Shown here piece by piece: positions 1-8,839 of a DNA stretch of 45,021 bases. The position numbers were made by a program, and so were the translations under genes. The stretch is from Lachnospiraceae bacterium (GTDB lineage: Bacteria; Bacillota; Clostridia; Lachnospirales; Lachnospiraceae), in NCBI GenBank assembly GCA_017620255.1, contig JAFZQU010000032.1:1-45021 (forward strand), read 5' to 3'. Positions within the stretch are counted from its first letter, which is position 1. Each line of letters begins with the position of its first letter. The notes under the pieces are model-generated. The model did not search any database. It was not told the origin of the DNA and saw only the letters and a program-made list of their open reading frames with translations.

Positions 1-222
1 ACTATGTAATAGACGGGTCGAATTTACTTCTGCATAAAAGGTATCGAGTCGTCTGTTTGCCATGCAAATCTATATAACATACTGCATTCGGATGATGGAA
101 TTATAACACTTTTTGATAAGAAAAGCACCCTAAAAAAGGTGCCTGGCGGACTCATAAACGAGTTTTATGTAATTAGGCGATATTTCAGTTAAGTATTAGT
201 TTTTCATTCAAGGAAAATGCAG
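1..222. other. Intergenic region upstream of recA, no gene seen
   Basis: I see no convincing coding region here. Two small inverted repeats are present: GCACC at 125-129 with GGTGC at 138-142, and CATAAA at 153-158 with TTTATG at 164-169. Neither is followed by a T-run, so neither is a clear intrinsic terminator. They may be the 3' end of whatever lies upstream of the window. Confidence 0.5.
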
Positions 223-251
223 TTGACAAAATCGAACAAATGTTTTATTCT
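223..251 (+). promoter_or_regulatory. recA promoter
   Basis: TTGACA at 223-228 and TATTCT at 246-251 are separated by 17 bp, a near-consensus vegetative (sigma-A) promoter. A LexA box fills most of the spacer, so repressor and polymerase would compete directly. Confidence 0.8.
233..246. promoter_or_regulatory. LexA (SOS) box 1, inside recA promoter spacer
   Basis: CGAACAAATGTTTT matches the Gram-positive SOS box CGAAC-N4-GTTCG in the core GAAC-N4-GTT, with a weaker right arm. It lies between the -35 and -10 hexamers of recA, the usual position for LexA repression. Confidence 0.75.
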
Positions 252-263
252 GATACACGAAAG

Positions 264-277
264 CGAACATTTGTTCA
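264..277. promoter_or_regulatory. LexA (SOS) box 2, downstream of recA -10
   Basis: CGAACATTTGTTCA contains the perfect dyad GAAC-ATTT-GTTC. It starts 12 bp after the -10 hexamer, near or just after the transcription start. Its centre is 31 bp from that of box 1, about three helical turns, so two LexA dimers could bind the same face of the DNA. Confidence 0.85.
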
Positions 278-350
278 CACCAAGGGGTCTGAAAAGTTAT
301 ATCGGCTGTATGCAAAGAGCTGATATGCAATGGAAAAGGAGAGTAGAAAT

Positions 351-1379
351 ATGGAAAGAGAAGAAAAATTAAAAGCATTGGACGCTGCGCTCGCGCAGAT
401 TGAGAAACAGTTCGGCAAGGGCTCGGTCATGAAACTGGGCGATACGAACAACAATATGAACATAGAGACAGTGCCGACGGGCTCCTTAAGCCTTGACATC
501 GCACTGGGCCTCGGCGGGATCCCCAAGGGCAGGATCATTGAGATCTACGGTCCGGAATCCAGCGGTAAGACGACCGTGACACTGCACATGATCGCGGAAG
601 TGCAGAAACGCGGCGGCATTGCGGGCTTCATCGATGCAGAGCATGCACTCGATCCCGTATATGCGAAGAACATCGGCGTGGACATTGATAACCTTTATAT
701 CTCACAGCCGGATAACGGCGAACAGGCACTGGAGATCACAGAGACCATGGTAAGGTCCGGTGCTGTGGACATCGTGGTCGTAGACTCGGTGGCAGCCATT
801 GTTCCCAAGGCCGAGATCGACGGCGAGATGGGTGATTCCCATGTCGGTCTGCAGGCGAGACTGATGTCGCAGGCCCTGCGGAAACTGACGGCCGTGATCA
901 GCAAATCCAACTGTACGGTGATCTTTATCAACCAGCTGCGTGAGAAGATCGGCGTGATGTTCGGCAATCCTGAGACAACGACCGGCGGACGCGCCCTGAA
1001 ATTCTATTCCTCCGTCCGTATGGATGTGCGCAGGATCGAGACGCTCAAGCAGGGCGGTGAAGTGGTCGGTAACCGTACCAGGATCAAAGTGGTCAAGAAC
1101 AAGATCGCACCGCCGTTCAAAGAGGCGGAATTCGACATCATGTTCGGTAAAGGCATTTCCTCCGAAGGCGATATCTTAGACCTTGCAGCCAACTGCGATA
1201 TCATCAGCAAGAGCGGCGCATGGTACGCTTACGAAGGGAACAAGATCGGACAGGGAAGAGAGAACACCAAACAGTACCTGCTCGACAACCCGGAGGTCTG
1301 CGCGGAGATCGAACAGAAGGTCAGGGAGCATTTCGGACTGCTTCCCGGATCGGATAAGCAGGATAAAGAAGAAGCATGA
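351..1379 (+). CDS. recA: RecA recombinase
   Basis: Recombinase A forms filaments on single-stranded DNA, drives strand exchange in recombinational repair, and triggers LexA self-cleavage in the SOS response. The 342-residue product has the usual length. The Walker A motif GPESSGKT is at about residues 67-74, followed by the family's [13 protein letters not shown] segment and the loop L2 region around [20 protein letters not shown]. The C-terminus is acidic (KQDKEEA). The reading frame is open from an ATG at 330, but the ATG at 351 is preferred: it has an AAAGGAGAG Shine-Dalgarno about 8 nt upstream and gives the conserved N-terminus. The stop overlaps the recX start by 4 bp, so the two are translationally coupled. 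Two LexA boxes in the promoter indicate SOS induction. Confidence 0.97.
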   Translation: MEREEKLKALDAALAQIEKQFGKGSVMKLGDTNNNMNIETVPTGSLSLDIALGLGGIPKGRIIEIYGPESSGKTTVTLHMIAEVQKRGGIAGFIDAEHALDPVYAKNIGVDIDNLYISQPDNGEQALEITETMVRSGAVDIVVVDSVAAIVPKAEIDGEMGDSHVGLQARLMSQALRKLTAVISKSNCTVIFINQLREKIGVMFGNPETTTGGRALKFYSSVRMDVRRIETLKQGGEVVGNRTRIKVVKNKIAPPFKEAEFDIMFGKGISSEGDILDLAANCDIISKSGAWYAYEGNKIGQGRENTKQYLLDNPEVCAEIEQKVREHFGLLPGSDKQDKEEA

Positions 1380-2062
1380 CAGTCACTGCTGTAGAAGAAT
1401 ATAAGAAGAATAAATACAGGATCTATCTCAATGACGCATTCGCCTTTGTTTTATACAAAGGCGATCTGCGTCATTTTGACATTACGGAAGGGCGGGAACT
1501 GGATGATGCGGACCTTGCGCAGATCCGTGCGGAGATCGTAAAGCGGGCCAAGCTCCGTACCATGCACCTTCTGCAGTCGCGCGATTACACCGAATCCGCC
1601 ATGCGCCGTAAACTGAAAGAGAATCTCTATCCGGAAGATGTGATAGAGGAAGCGCTCGCCTATGTGAAGGGCTATCATTATATCGACGACAGAAGATATG
1701 CCATGTCGTTTATCACTTCACATGCCGCATCGCTTACAAACCGCCAGATCAGTGAGAAACTGCGCATGAAAGGGATCGCAGCGGAACTGATCACAGAATG
1801 TTTAAGCGACTATGAAGCAGAGCATGAAATGTCTGATCACGGCTTTGATGCAGATGACGGAACTTCCGGGAACAGATCCAGGGAAGAGCAGCTGCTATAT
1901 AAAAAGATGGGCGATAAACTGAAGCGCATCCCTGAGGATGCGCCCATGGATCATGCCGCAAAACAGAAACTCTTTGCTTCCTTTTACCGCAAGGGATTTT
2001 CCCTGTCTCTGATCGAGCGGGTTTATGAGGAACTTACCCGGGATAGCGGAAATGTTACTTGA
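1376..2062 (+). CDS. recX: Regulatory protein RecX
   Basis: RecX binds RecA filaments and inhibits or remodels them, limiting recombinase activity. The 228-residue protein shows the family's helical three-repeat character. An example is the segment around [16 protein letters not shown] at about residues 64-80, followed by [21 protein letters not shown], which is typical of RecX. A low-conservation insert (around residues 145-170, rich in Asp, Ser and Gly) makes it longer than the ~150-residue E. coli protein, though Gram-positive RecX proteins are often over 200. It overlaps recA by ATGA and so is co-expressed from the SOS promoter. The rny promoter overlaps its stop codon. Confidence 0.92.
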   Translation: MTVTAVEEYKKNKYRIYLNDAFAFVLYKGDLRHFDITEGRELDDADLAQIRAEIVKRAKLRTMHLLQSRDYTESAMRRKLKENLYPEDVIEEALAYVKGYHYIDDRRYAMSFITSHAASLTNRQISEKLRMKGIAAELITECLSDYEAEHEMSDHGFDADDGTSGNRSREEQLLYKKMGDKLKRIPEDAPMDHAAKQKLFASFYRKGFSLSLIERVYEELTRDSGNVT

Positions 2063-2087
2063 CATAACATTTTGAAGAGTATAAAAT
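2059..2087 (+). promoter_or_regulatory. rny promoter
   Basis: TTGACA at 2059-2064 and TAAAAT at 2082-2087 with a 17-bp spacer form a strong vegetative promoter. The -35 hexamer overlaps the recX stop codon, giving RNase Y a transcription start independent of the SOS operon. Confidence 0.7.
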
Positions 2088-2110
2088 TGAACTGTTGTAG
2101 AATTGTAAAC

Positions 2111-2135
2111 TAGGGTACGTATAGTCTGTATCCTA
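2111..2135 (+). promoter_or_regulatory. Hairpin in the rny 5' leader
   Basis: TAGGGTAC (2111-2118) can pair with GTATCCTA (2128-2135) through 8 bp with one G-T pair and a 9-nt loop. It lies between the promoter and the ribosome binding site, and no T-run follows, so it is not an obvious terminator. It could affect stability or cleavage of the rny message. Confidence 0.5.
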
Positions 2136-2177
2136 TGAAATATTTGTACAATGAAAACTAAATAAGGAGGTATTCCT

Positions 2178-3728
2178 GTGACAGCTGTGATTATTGTAGT
2201 TGCTGTCGTGGCAGTGATCCTGACTGCAGTGATCGCTTACAGGCTCGGTTTCAACAGCAGACAGAAGTCCGATGATGCCAAGATCGCAAATGCCGAAACG
2301 AAGGCAAGAGAGATCATCGATGAAGCATTGAAGACTGCGGAAGCCAAGAAACGGGAAAGTCTTCTGGAAGTCAAGGAAGAGTCCATTCGTACCAAGAATG
2401 AACTTGAAAAAGAGACGAAAGAGAGACGTTCGGAGTTGCAGCGTTTGGAACGCAGAGTGCAGCAGAAAGAAGAGAACGTTGACAAGAAGACGGAAGCCAT
2501 CGAGCGCAAAGAGCAGAGTCTTGCAGCCAAAGAAGAAAATCTGGCCAGACAGAAGGAAGAAGTATCAAAGCTCAACCAGCAAAGAGTACAGGAACTGGAG
2601 CGAATCTCCGGATTAACCTCTGAACAAGCAAAAGAGTATCTGTTAAGAATTGTTGAAGACGAAGTAAAACACGAAACAGCACTTTTGGTCAAGGAACTCG
2701 AATCCAAGGCCAAAGAAGAAGCCGACAAGAAGGCAAAAGACATGGTCGTTACCGCGATCCAGAAATGTGCGGCAGACCATGTGGCAGAGAGTACGGTATC
2801 TGTCGTACAGCTGCCGGGCGATGAGATGAAGGGCCGTATCATCGGACGTGAAGGCCGCAACATCCGTACGCTTGAGACCATGACCGGTGTGGAACTGATC
2901 ATCGACGATACGCCGGAAGCCGTTGTTTTGTCGGGCTTTGATCCGATCAGGAGAGAAGTCGCAAGGATCGCTCTTGAGAAACTGATCGTAGATGGACGTA
3001 TCCATCCGGCCAGGATCGAAGAGATGGTCGAAAAAGCGCAAAAAGAAGTGGAGACAATGATCCGCGAGGAAGGCGAAGCAGCAACCCTTGAGGTCGGCGT
3101 GCACGGCATCCATCCGGAACTGGTCAAGCTTCTCGGCCGTATGAAATTCAGAACCAGTTACGGCCAGAACGCGCTGAAGCATTCCATCGAAGTATCCCTT
3201 CTGTCAGGTTTACTGGCAGCCGAGATCGGACTCGATGTAAGAGTTGCGAAACGTGCGGGACTGCTTCATGATATCGGCAAAGCGGTCGACCATGAAATGG
3301 AAGGATCCCATGTACAGCTCGGTGCGGAACTGTGCCGCAAGTACAAAGAATCCGCGACAGTCATCAACTGTGTGGAATCGCACCACGGAGATGTGGAACC
3401 GCAGTCGCTGATCGCCTGCATCGTACAGGCGGCCGACACGATCTCCGCAGCAAGACCGGGCGCGAGAAGAGAAACTTTAGAGACATACACTAACAGATTA
3501 AAACAATTAGAAGACATTACAAACTCCTTCAAGGGAGTCGATAAATCTTTTGCTATTCAGGCAGGTAGAGAGGTTCGCATCATGGTTGTTCCTGAGCAGG
3601 TTACGGACGACGACATGGTCATCATGGCACGTGATATTTCCAAGAAGATCGAAGAGGAAATGGAATATCCGGGTCAGATCAAGGTCAACGTGATCCGCGA
3701 GAGCAGAGTGACCGATTACGCAAAATAA
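2178..3728 (+). CDS. rny: Ribonuclease Y
   Basis: RNase Y is a membrane-anchored endoribonuclease that starts decay of many mRNAs in Firmicutes. The 516-residue protein matches the family length and order. An N-terminal membrane helix (residues about 2-22) comes first, then a long charged coiled coil (about 30-190). A KH domain around [15 protein letters not shown] (about 218-232) follows, then an HD domain with HDIGKA as the metal-binding HD pair (about 355). The start codon is GTG, set by a near-perfect AAGGAGG Shine-Dalgarno 7 nt upstream. It has its own promoter after recX and a strong terminator after it, so it is probably a monocistronic unit. Confidence 0.96.
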   Translation: MTAVIIVVAVVAVILTAVIAYRLGFNSRQKSDDAKIANAETKAREIIDEALKTAEAKKRESLLEVKEESIRTKNELEKETKERRSELQRLERRVQQKEENVDKKTEAIERKEQSLAAKEENLARQKEEVSKLNQQRVQELERISGLTSEQAKEYLLRIVEDEVKHETALLVKELESKAKEEADKKAKDMVVTAIQKCAADHVAESTVSVVQLPGDEMKGRIIGREGRNIRTLETMTGVELIIDDTPEAVVLSGFDPIRREVARIALEKLIVDGRIHPARIEEMVEKAQKEVETMIREEGEAATLEVGVHGIHPELVKLLGRMKFRTSYGQNALKHSIEVSLLSGLLAAEIGLDVRVAKRAGLLHDIGKAVDHEMEGSHVQLGAELCRKYKESATVINCVESHHGDVEPQSLIACIVQAADTISAARPGARRETLETYTNRLKQLEDITNSFKGVDKSFAIQAGREVRIMVVPEQVTDDDMVIMARDISKKIEEEMEYPGQIKVNVIRESRVTDYAK

Positions 3729-3754
3729 AGGTCACGACAGGATGATATGAAATG

Positions 3755-3798
3755 AAAATGCACCGGAAATGTGGAAACACATTCACGGTGCATTTTTT
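3755..3798. terminator. Composite bidirectional terminator after rny
   Basis: AAAATGCACCG (3755-3765) pairs with CGGTGCATTTT (3786-3796). Inside it a second perfect stem, AATGTG/CACATT, closes on a GAAA tetraloop. The right arm runs into TTTTTT. Read on the minus strand, the same structure ends in TTTT, so it can also stop the converging chemoreceptor transcript. Confidence 0.85.
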
Positions 3799-3834
3799 GT
3801 TGTTATGATCGCTTAGCTGTGCCGTGGTTTATCA

Positions 3835-5319
3835 CTACTCGTGCGCATCGGCAAGTTCATTCAGCTTCTCGGAGATACTTGCCATGATATCCATGGATTC
3901 GTTGATCTTGTCTTTGTTATTCTGGCTGATCCGGATCGTTTCCTGCGTGCTTGCTGTGAATTCTTCACTCGTGGCAAGAAGTCTCTGCGTGGAATCAACG
4001 ACCTTATCATTGGACTCTTTGATACGTCCCATGTCGTTGTTGATCGTACGGAGCGTGTCGCCGAGTTTCTCGGAGCAGTCTCTTGAATCCGTCAGCATTC
4101 CTTTAACCAGTTCCACAAGATCCTTCTGGGCTTCGGCCATCTGAACCGTCTGTGCGCCCTTGTCGGAAACTTCGCCTGCGTTGTCGGTAAGTTCTCTGAG
4201 GATATTGGAGATCTGTTCTGTCGAAGCCTTCGTCTGTTCCGCAAGATGGCTGATCTCGGTAGCCACAACCGCAAATCCGCGGCCTGCCTCACCTGCACGG
4301 GCAGCTTCGATGCTGGCGTTCAGTGCAAGCAGGTTTGTCTGTCCGGAGATCGAGAAGATCATATCCGTAATGTTCATGGCCTCATTGGAGGATGCCTGCT
4401 GTTTTTCTGCGGCTTCCTGCATCAGTGTACCCATCTCGGTCGTCTTGATGGCCTGTGCGACCAGGCTTTCCATGTCTTCCAGTGATTTGGTGAGCATATC
4501 GGACATCTGGCCCGAAACTTCAACAGCTTCCGCTGTGATCTCACCGGTTCCGTTGATGAGGTTCTGGATCTCACCGGTCATTTCCGTCTGCAGTTCTACA
4601 GCGCTTAAGTTCTCGTTATTGCCCTGGCCGATCTGATCGATGGAATCACAGACAAGTGTGGACGTTTCGTCAACCTCTGTCAGGCCGTCCTTTAACTGGC
4701 CGAAATCCGATGCAACAGAGTCGGTCACGCTTAAGATCTTCTCGGAAACTTTGGCGCGCTCAATAGCGGCAGTTTCGATGCTTTCCATGTTTTCGGCAAT
4801 GAACCTGGTCAGAAGCCTGGTACCCATTACACATGCGACTGTTGTCAGTACCGAGATGATGATCGAGATCATGGCAACCTCGATCACGTCTGCCGCATCA
4901 TTGGTGGCAAAGTTCATGGCTGTTTTGATCACGTTTAAAACGATATAGGCGACACCCATGCCCAGAATGGATTGTCTGTCCAGAAACAGAACGATCACGA
5001 TCATCATGGGGATCATGTACGGAAACGGGAGACCCTGCAGCGACAAAAGCAGCATCGCCGCGAAGACGACCGTGAAAGATACTGTCTCGAGCTTGTGCAG
5101 TTTATAAGGCTCGACGATCTTGGACATGACGATCGTAAAGACCAGATTTACGATAAAGAGAATGATCGGGATGATACTCTTGTACGGTGCCATTTCTTCA
5201 GCATCCGAGAGCTGCGAAGCCAATCCTACCACGCCGAAGAAGGTGGTGACGATCAGAACGATGAGCATCAGTTTGTTGATCTGTTTTACCTGACTGTCAT
5301 TTAAAATGTTTTTTTCCAT
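3835..5319 (-). CDS. Methyl-accepting chemotaxis protein with a multi-TM N-terminus
   Basis: This is a chemoreceptor (transducer) of 494 residues that would control a CheA kinase. The C-terminal half is a long coiled coil with the highly conserved hairpin tip, seen as [16 protein letters not shown] followed by GRGFAVVA. The N-terminal ~180 residues are mostly hydrophobic and look like about six membrane helices with very short loops. There is no obvious extracellular Cache or four-helix ligand-binding domain. Signals would therefore be sensed within the membrane or cytoplasm, for example redox, energy state or a hydrophobic ligand. The start at 5319 follows a GGGGGA-type ribosome binding site. 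No other chemotaxis gene is nearby. It ends just beyond the shared terminator with rny. Confidence 0.9.
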   Translation of the reverse strand: MEKNILNDSQVKQINKLMLIVLIVTTFFGVVGLASQLSDAEEMAPYKSIIPIILFIVNLVFTIVMSKIVEPYKLHKLETVSFTVVFAAMLLLSLQGLPFPYMIPMMIVIVLFLDRQSILGMGVAYIVLNVIKTAMNFATNDAADVIEVAMISIIISVLTTVACVMGTRLLTRFIAENMESIETAAIERAKVSEKILSVTDSVASDFGQLKDGLTEVDETSTLVCDSIDQIGQGNNENLSAVELQTEMTGEIQNLINGTGEITAEAVEVSGQMSDMLTKSLEDMESLVAQAIKTTEMGTLMQEAAEKQQASSNEAMNITDMIFSISGQTNLLALNASIEAARAGEAGRGFAVVATEISHLAEQTKASTEQISNILRELTDNAGEVSDKGAQTVQMAEAQKDLVELVKGMLTDSRDCSEKLGDTLRTINNDMGRIKESNDKVVDSTQRLLATSEEFTASTQETIRISQNNKDKINESMDIMASISEKLNELADAHE

Positions 5320-5449
5320 GTTTTATCCCCCAATGCATAGTATAGAATGCTGTATACATGTATTTTATAATACAATCGCGCCATATACAAGAAAATAGTT
5401 TATAATGGAGGTCGTAGGATCAGGCTCAGGCACTGCAGGAGGAGTAAAA

Positions 5450-6181
5450 ATGAAGCTTGTATTTATCAGACACGGAGAACCGGATTATACAATAGACGGA
5501 CTGACGGAAAAAGGAAAAGTCGAAGCGGATCTGTTGGCACAAAGGCTGCGTGACTTTCCCATGGATCATATCTATGTATCGCCGCTCGGGCGTGCAAAGC
5601 AAACGGCGGAGCCGACGCTGAAACTGCTTCAAAGGGAAGCCGTGGAATGTGAGTGGCTCAAGGAATTCCCGCCGCTCATTCAGAGACCGGACAGGGAAGA
5701 GGGCAATATGAGCATCGCCTGGGACTGGATGCCGAAAGACTGGACGTGCGTTCCGGATTTCTATACCTATGAGAACTGGATGAAGCATCCGGTCATGGTG
5801 GCCGGAAAAGTGGGGGAGGAGTATGCGCGCGTGACCGGGCATTTTGAAGAACTTTTAAAAAAGCACGGGTATGAAAAGAGCGGCAACCTGTTTCTCGCCA
5901 AAGAGCCGAGCAATGACACGGTCGTATTTTTCTGCCATTTCGGCGTGACGGCCGTCTTACTGAGTTATCTTCTGCATGTATCGCCGATGATCCTCTGGCA
6001 CGGCATGGTCATGCCGCCGTCTTCCGTCACGGTCATCGCAACGGAAGAACGCCAGAAGGGCTATGCTTCCTTTAGGATCAATCTGTTCGGGGATGTTTCA
6101 CACCTGACGCAGGATCACGAACCCGTTTCTTTTGCAGCCCGCTTCTGCGAGTGCTACGACAATGCCGACGAGAGGCACTGA
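5450..6181 (+). CDS. Histidine phosphatase family protein
   Basis: A phosphoglycerate-mutase-like histidine phosphatase of 243 residues. The catalytic RHGEP motif is at residues 7-11, immediately after the first beta strand (MKLVFI). The second catalytic histidine is in FFCHFGV, where the more common HG is HF. The substrate cannot be named; members act on sugar phosphates, nucleotides and cofactor precursors. The reading frame is open from 5405, but the ATG at 5450 is chosen because an AGGAGGAG ribosome binding site lies 5 nt upstream and the family N-terminus begins there. A TATAAT at 5401-5406 may be its -10 element, though I see no good -35. It converges on the YitT gene with only 25 bp between stops. 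Confidence 0.85.
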   Translation: MKLVFIRHGEPDYTIDGLTEKGKVEADLLAQRLRDFPMDHIYVSPLGRAKQTAEPTLKLLQREAVECEWLKEFPPLIQRPDREEGNMSIAWDWMPKDWTCVPDFYTYENWMKHPVMVAGKVGEEYARVTGHFEELLKKHGYEKSGNLFLAKEPSNDTVVFFCHFGVTAVLLSYLLHVSPMILWHGMVMPPSSVTVIATEERQKGYASFRINLFGDVSHLTQDHEPVSFAARFCECYDNADERH

Positions 6182-6206
6182 AACGGCGCTGTGAACATGG
6201 ACGGGG

Positions 6207-7055
6207 TCAGCGGATGACCTCGTCGATGGTAGAAATGGTCGTAAAAGAAGGTTCTTCGAACCGCTCGATCAGTTCCCGCAGTTTCTGCAGTTCAAAGTAG
6301 TTTACATAACATATCAGCGTTTTATTCTCTCCGGCGATCGCACCGTAGGTATCCATAATGGTGCAGGTCTTGCCGAGATCCTCCCTGATCCCGCGGATCA
6401 TCTCCTCCGGTTTTTTCGTAATGATCCGGACCTGTTTGATGGCTTCAAAATGGTCCGTAAAGTGGTCGATGATGGTGGTGGCGACCACATATACCAGAAG
6501 GCTCAGAAGGGCCGCATTCCTGTCAATGAGGAAGAAGGCAGCCGTATATACGAGCGCATTGAATGCGATCAGGATCACGTTCATGCTGTAGTTGCGCCCG
6601 GTCTTATCGGACAGTTTCTTGATGATGACGTTGGCGAGGATCTCGGAACCGTCGATACAGCCGCCGAATTTCAGGATCAGTGAGAGACCTGCACCAAGCA
6701 GTGCACCGCCAAAGGCAACCGCCAGGAAGTGCTCGGTATTGAGTGAAAACGGGATATGTTCAAAGTAATCGAGACCGACCATATAGACGACCGATCCGAT
6801 CACGGCTTTGATGCAGAAAACCCTGCCCAAATAGATCATGCCGATGAGCAGGAAGGGCAGTACGACACACAGGACACAGATCGACAGGCGGAATCCGGTC
6901 ATCTTGCTGATGATGATGGCGATCCCGGCCGTTCCGTAATCGATGGCATCATTGGGCAGCAGGATGCACGCGACCGAAAAACTGGCTAAAAGCGCGCCGA
7001 TGATGATCAGGATATAGGAATTGAGATCCCGCAGGAAGTGTTTGATCTTTTTCAT
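6207..7055 (-). CDS. YitT family membrane protein (DUF2179 C-terminus)
   Basis: A 282-residue integral membrane protein of the YitT family, whose transport or other function is unknown. Five to six hydrophobic segments occupy residues about 13-175, with the family's glycine-rich stretch GGCIDGSEILAN near 130-142. A soluble C-terminal domain of about 90 residues (IKQVRIITKKPEEM onward) corresponds to the DUF2179 ligand-binding-like domain. The start is supported by AAGGAG 6 nt upstream. It lies 33 bp downstream of the lipoprotein phosphoesterase on the same strand and is probably co-transcribed with it. Confidence 0.9.
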   Translation of the reverse strand: MKKIKHFLRDLNSYILIIIGALLASFSVACILLPNDAIDYGTAGIAIIISKMTGFRLSICVLCVVLPFLLIGMIYLGRVFCIKAVIGSVVYMVGLDYFEHIPFSLNTEHFLAVAFGGALLGAGLSLILKFGGCIDGSEILANVIIKKLSDKTGRNYSMNVILIAFNALVYTAAFFLIDRNAALLSLLVYVVATTIIDHFTDHFEAIKQVRIITKKPEEMIRGIREDLGKTCTIMDTYGAIAGENKTLICYVNYFELQKLRELIERFEEPSFTTISTIDEVIR

Positions 7056-7088
7056 GATATCTCCTTGTCTTATGCAGAACCCGTTTAT

Positions 7089-8057
7089 TTAGAAGAGTGA
7101 GGGCTTCAGCCGGATCTTCACGGCTTCGCCTGAAAAAGCCGGACCCGTTACGATCTGCAGAACCCTGTCATTTAGCATTCCTTTATGGTAAAAGTGCAGA
7201 TGCCCGGCAAGTACCAGCACGACCGGACTGTCATCCGCCAGGATGAGATCGATGAATTCCTGCGTCACCGCATTGGGAACGCAGCCGCTTGATCCCATGA
7301 CAAGCTGCGATCTCGTGGTAGCGCCCTTGCCGTAGACTTCCTCGCATTTTTGAATGAGCGCATCATCTGCCCTGGATTCTATGGGAACGTGCAGGGCCAC
7401 GACGACGGGCTTCCCCCTGGCGATCACGTCCTTAAAAGCCTTCAGCACGTCCGCATCGACCTGGCTGTTGTGATCATCTGCCGCAAAAACAACGAGATCG
7501 TCATATTCACTGATCTGATAGGACTGGTGCCCGCGCAGATCGTCAAGCCGCGGCAGATATTCGCTGTAGGCTTTCTGAGAGAAATATTCGTCTCCGTATT
7601 CAAAATCATGGTTTCCCATGTAATAGACATAGGGTTTGTCAAGTTTTGCCAGCTCATCCCTGACATAGTCGATAGATGCATACATGGCAGAATCTATGAT
7701 ATCCCCGCCAAGAAGCACGAACGGACTCTCATCGGAATCTGCCGCGTCGATCAGAAGGTCGAAACGGTCCTGCGGCGTGATATCATCGGTTGTGAACATA
7801 CTCCCTCTCACGACTGCTTTTTCCATGAGTTCGGGATCTCTTTCATCGCAGAGGGAAATATGCGAATCGGCAAGGAAAAAGATGTCATGACGGCTGTGCA
7901 GTCCCTTGACTTTCACCGTTTCTTCCGTGACTGTGAGTCTTGGATCAAACGAAGACTCCTTATCGCAGGATGACATGCAAAAAACTGATACCGCAAGTAC
8001 AGGTATCAGGAAGAGGTATAGCAGCCGGTTTTGCGTCTGTGATTTTCCCCTGAACAT
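7089..8057 (-). CDS. Putative lipoprotein, calcineurin-like metallophosphoesterase
   Basis: An extracellular, membrane-tethered metallophosphoesterase of 322 residues. The N-terminus is a lipoprotein signal: basic start, hydrophobic core LLYLFLIPVLAVSVF, and a lipobox-like MSSC with Cys31. All five metal-binding blocks of the family are visible in order: ADSH (DxH), GGDIID (GD), GNHD, ALHVP and GHLH. The substrate is unknown; relatives act on nucleotides, lipids or wall precursors. The frame extends upstream to a TTG at 8096. I chose the ATG at 8057 because it places the signal peptide normally, but neither start has a convincing ribosome binding site, so the 5' end is uncertain. Confidence 0.8.
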   Translation of the reverse strand: MFRGKSQTQNRLLYLFLIPVLAVSVFCMSSCDKESSFDPRLTVTEETVKVKGLHSRHDIFFLADSHISLCDERDPELMEKAVVRGSMFTTDDITPQDRFDLLIDAADSDESPFVLLGGDIIDSAMYASIDYVRDELAKLDKPYVYYMGNHDFEYGDEYFSQKAYSEYLPRLDDLRGHQSYQISEYDDLVVFAADDHNSQVDADVLKAFKDVIARGKPVVVALHVPIESRADDALIQKCEEVYGKGATTRSQLVMGSSGCVPNAVTQEFIDLILADDSPVVLVLAGHLHFYHKGMLNDRVLQIVTGPAFSGEAVKIRLKPSLF

Positions 8058-8126
8058 ATCTGATTTTATCTTATGCTCATTATGCGTTAAAATCAACCGT
8101 CAAATGTGTCCGCATCAATTAGGCGG

Positions 8127-8155
8127 TTGCGGTCTTGCCGTGATTTTGCTATGAT
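8127..8155 (+). promoter_or_regulatory. Promoter of the Dlt-like operon
   Basis: TTGCGG at 8127-8132 and TATGAT at 8150-8155 are separated by 17 bp, with an extended -10 TGC just upstream. It lies 55 bp before the first gene of the 8210-14592 operon, and no better candidate is seen. Confidence 0.6.
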
Positions 8156-8209
8156 GAGTAAGGTTATGAAACGGTGTGAAATGTACCGGATGAAAATGAG
8201 GATAAAAGG

Positions 8210-8833
8210 ATGGAAACAAAGAAACTGATCGTCGGCAGTGCCGATGCCATGAACAGGGATGTACTGGACCGTGTGGATGCGTATTTAAAGAGTCTGGATC
8301 TTGGTGAAAAAGACACGTTGCACGTGCGCCTTCTGATCGAGGAGACACTTGGTATGCTGAAAGCCATGACAGGTACTTACAGTGCGATGCTGTGGCTGGA
8401 CCTGGCAGAAGATGCCTGCAGGCTGCATGTGAGTGCGACAGCGGATATGGATATCAACAAGAAGAAAGAACTGCTTTCCGTATCGCAGGGCGGCAAAAAC
8501 GCGTTCGCCAAAGGCTTTATGGCCAAGATCGGCGACATGATCGAAAACGGCATCTTAAACTATGAGAACGTGATGCTCCTGCAGCAGAAATACGGCATGG
8601 GTTATGTGGATGTGGCCTCCATGGGCGGAAACCCTTCAGACATCATGTTTACATGGTCGCTCGACCAGTACAGAAAGTCGCTGGGCGATAAAAAAGCAAG
8701 CAGCGAGGAAGCCGTTGCGGCTTGGGATGAACTGGAAAAATCAATCGTTGCCAACATTGCCAAAGACATCATCGTCGGTGTCAAAAAGGACCATGTGGAA
8801 ATGATGATCGATAAGGAACTGACAGGCAGGTAA
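8210..8833 (+). CDS. Protein of unknown function, first gene of the Dlt-like operon
   Basis: I do not firmly recognise this 207-residue soluble protein. It has no signal peptide and no membrane segment. The stretch LLIEETLGML (about residues 43-52) followed by alternating strand-like sequence (SAMLWLDL, CRLHVSATADMD) faintly resembles the N-box helix and sheet of GHKL ATPases such as anti-sigma factors. No clear G-boxes are visible, so an ATP-binding role is only a guess. It is preceded by a good promoter and an AAAGGA-type ribosome binding site. Its stop is 6 bp from the start of the MBOAT gene, which makes a functional link to the acylation genes likely. A regulatory or sensing role is possible but not shown. 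Confidence 0.7.
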   Translation: METKKLIVGSADAMNRDVLDRVDAYLKSLDLGEKDTLHVRLLIEETLGMLKAMTGTYSAMLWLDLAEDACRLHVSATADMDINKKKELLSVSQGGKNAFAKGFMAKIGDMIENGILNYENVMLLQQKYGMGYVDVASMGGNPSDIMFTWSLDQYRKSLGDKKASSEEAVAAWDELEKSIVANIAKDIIVGVKKDHVEMMIDKELTGR

Positions 8834-8839
8834 GATACG

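Noticed and set aside
2237-3127. Long minus-strand frame (296 codons) opposite rny
   Set aside because: It is the antisense shadow of the RNase Y coiled coil; serine-rich low-complexity translation, and no ribosome binding site or family match.
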